Assembly (NCBI GenBank): GCA_012797715.1
Contig: JAAZOO010000133.1
Coordinates: 1-7,268 of the forward strand
Length of the DNA: 7,268 nucleotides
Source: Geobacteraceae bacterium
GTDB lineage: Bacteria; Desulfobacterota; Desulfuromonadia; Geobacterales; Geobacteraceae
Direction: 5' to 3'
Below, piece after piece: positions 6,270 through 7,268 of the stretch (within the stretch, counting starts at the first letter, position 1; every line of letters starts with the position of its first letter). The notes beneath the pieces were generated by a model that saw only the letters and a program-made list of their open reading frames with translations, ran no database searches and had not been told where the DNA came from. The position numbers and the translations under genes were made by a program.

Positions 6270-6299
6270 TTTATAAACCGCTCTCTTCCAATTTGTCAA
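6270..6299 (-). promoter_or_regulatory. sigma-70-type promoter driving rho
   Basis: The minus strand has a perfect -35 TTGACA (6299-6294), an 18-base spacer, and a -10 TATAAA (6275-6270) matching TATAAT at five of six positions. Predicted initiation is near 6263. It starts 36 bases after the sixA stop codon and points toward rho, about 470 bases away. It is the best promoter match I see in the window. Confidence 0.8.
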
Positions 6300-6334
6300 C
6301 ACAATTCTCAAACCACGATTACCGATACGCGCCT

Positions 6335-6832
6335 TCACTCCCGGTTCCTTTTCGGGGAGTCAAAATAAAGAAGTGTTCCGGCGCCTGCACTCACATCACG
6401 CCAGGAACAGCCAGGAAACTCCACGGTTACCACCCCGCACGTGGGCATGGCAACAATTGCAAGGTCGGAAACGAGAGTACAGAAATCGGTTATCCCGGGA
6501 TTATGGCCGCACAGCAGGACATTTGCAAAGAGATCGTCAATCTCCCCGACAACGCGGAGTATCTCCCGCGCTTCGGCCGCATACAGACGAACGTCCTTAA
6601 CAATCCCGGATTCCGGAAAACCTATCTCACCGGCAATCCTTTTCACCGTGGAAACGGCCCGTTTCGCCGGACTGGTTAGAATCAGGTCGTACTGTTCTCC
6701 CCGTTCGGCAATGCGCCTCCCCATTTCCGGGGCATCCGCCTTGCCCCTCCTGTTCAGTGGCCGGTCAAAGTCTGACAACTGCGGGTCCTTCCAGCTGGAT
6801 TTTCCATGACGGACGAGCGTCAATCGCTTCAT
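6335..6832 (-). CDS. sixA: SixA-type histidine phosphatase
   Basis: This is a member of the histidine phosphatase (RHG) superfamily. SixA proteins remove phosphate from phosphohistidine, in E. coli notably on phosphotransferase or phosphorelay proteins. The 165-residue product matches the size of SixA (E. coli 161). It begins MKRLTLVRHGKSSW with the catalytic RHG at 8-10 (His9 is the phospho-acceptor). Arg58 lies in LTSPAKRAVST, and the second catalytic histidine is His110 in LCGHNPGITDF. No signal peptide is seen, so it should be cytoplasmic. Start ATG 6832 has GGAGG four bases upstream and overlaps the stop of the preceding HD-domain gene by four bases (ATGA). The substrate in this organism cannot be told from sequence. 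Confidence 0.88.
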   Translation of the reverse strand: MKRLTLVRHGKSSWKDPQLSDFDRPLNRRGKADAPEMGRRIAERGEQYDLILTSPAKRAVSTVKRIAGEIGFPESGIVKDVRLYAAEAREILRVVGEIDDLFANVLLCGHNPGITDFCTLVSDLAIVAMPTCGVVTVEFPGCSWRDVSAGAGTLLYFDSPKRNRE

Positions 6833-7268
6833 GCGCCCTCCACACGGCGGGGCGACATCATATCCCGCATCTCCTCAACATGCCTCAGCACGGCCTGCAC
6901 CGCCCGCCGCACCCCCTCCGTATCCGGGAGCGATTTCGCAATCCCGTGGATGGCGTTCCTCTCGTCCGCAATCCGGAAGGATTCGGGAAAGGTGAGATCA
7001 TGCACCCAGGAAAGCTGCACGAGTTTGAAATCGTTCAGTGTCCGCGCCAATGACAAGCGGACGATCTCTCCGTTGGCGACCCTGTCCAGGACCTCAGGCG
7101 AACACTCCGGCCGATCGGGAAAGTCGAGTCCCGCAACCGATGAACGCTCCCCTTCCGGCTGTTCAAAGAACTCCGAGAACACCCGCCAGATGTCCAGCTT
7201 GTCCGCATCCCGTATCAGCTGCAGAAAGAAGCGGTGCTCCCCCTTGATTTTTTTCGGGATGGCAAAGA
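6829..7268 (-). CDS. HD-domain phosphohydrolase-like protein, C-terminal part
   Basis: The gene enters from the right edge; 145 codons and the TGA stop are inside the window. The open frame continues to the edge through FAIPKKIKGEHRFFLQLIRDADKLDIWRVF, so the GTG at 7182 is internal, not the start. LIRDADKLDIWRVF contains the conserved downstream aspartate block of HD metal-dependent phosphohydrolases. The H and HD metal ligands would lie beyond the edge and cannot be checked. The C-terminal half, with NDFKLVQLSWVHDLTFPESFRI and a terminal helical stretch, resembles bacterial HD proteins of unassigned substrate. The stop overlaps the sixA start (ATGA), implying translational coupling. Confidence 0.75.
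   Translation of the reverse strand, partial: FAIPKKIKGEHRFFLQLIRDADKLDIWRVFSEFFEQPEGERSSVAGLDFPDRPECSPEVLDRVANGEIVRLSLARTLNDFKLVQLSWVHDLTFPESFRIADERNAIHGIAKSLPDTEGVRRAVQAVLRHVEEMRDMMSPRRVEGA

Overview
This is an ordinary-looking stretch of bacterial core chromosome in which every supported gene lies on the minus strand. From upstream to downstream (high to low coordinates) the order is: HD-domain protein (cut by the window edge), sixA-like phosphatase, a roughly 540-base gap, rho, rpmE, thyX, a DUF1385 membrane protein, prfA, prmC, and the start of murA (cut by the other edge). The moderately G+C-rich sequence, use of ThyX, and the order rho-rpmE-thyX-DUF1385-prfA-prmC-murA suggest a deltaproteobacterial (Desulfuromonadales/Geobacter-like) genome. 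That placement is from memory of gene order and is only moderately certain.

Region 6829-7268 and 6335-6832: an HD-domain protein and a histidine phosphatase share an ATGA stop/start overlap, so they are co-translated. Region 5792-6334 has no convincing gene. It holds a near-consensus sigma-70-type promoter just after sixA, pointing at rho, and a leader of about 470 nt. The first part of that leader is strikingly C-rich and G-poor in the RNA, as expected of a Rho-loading (rut) site. A natural reading is that Rho limits its own synthesis by early termination, as is known for E. coli rho.

Region 1-5791: rho is followed by rpmE (zinc-binding L31), with two mutually exclusive small hairpins just upstream of rpmE. 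After rpmE comes a probable intrinsic terminator or attenuator, then a tightly packed run thyX, DUF1385, prfA, prmC, murA with gaps of 13 to 40 bases. The set is mostly information processing: transcription termination (Rho), ribosome (L31), translation termination (RF1 and the PrmC methylase that modifies its GGQ glutamine). It also includes dTMP synthesis (ThyX) and the first committed step of peptidoglycan synthesis (MurA). I see no mobile element, CRISPR array, tRNA, rRNA or defence system. The most interesting material is regulatory: the rho leader and the rpmE leader.
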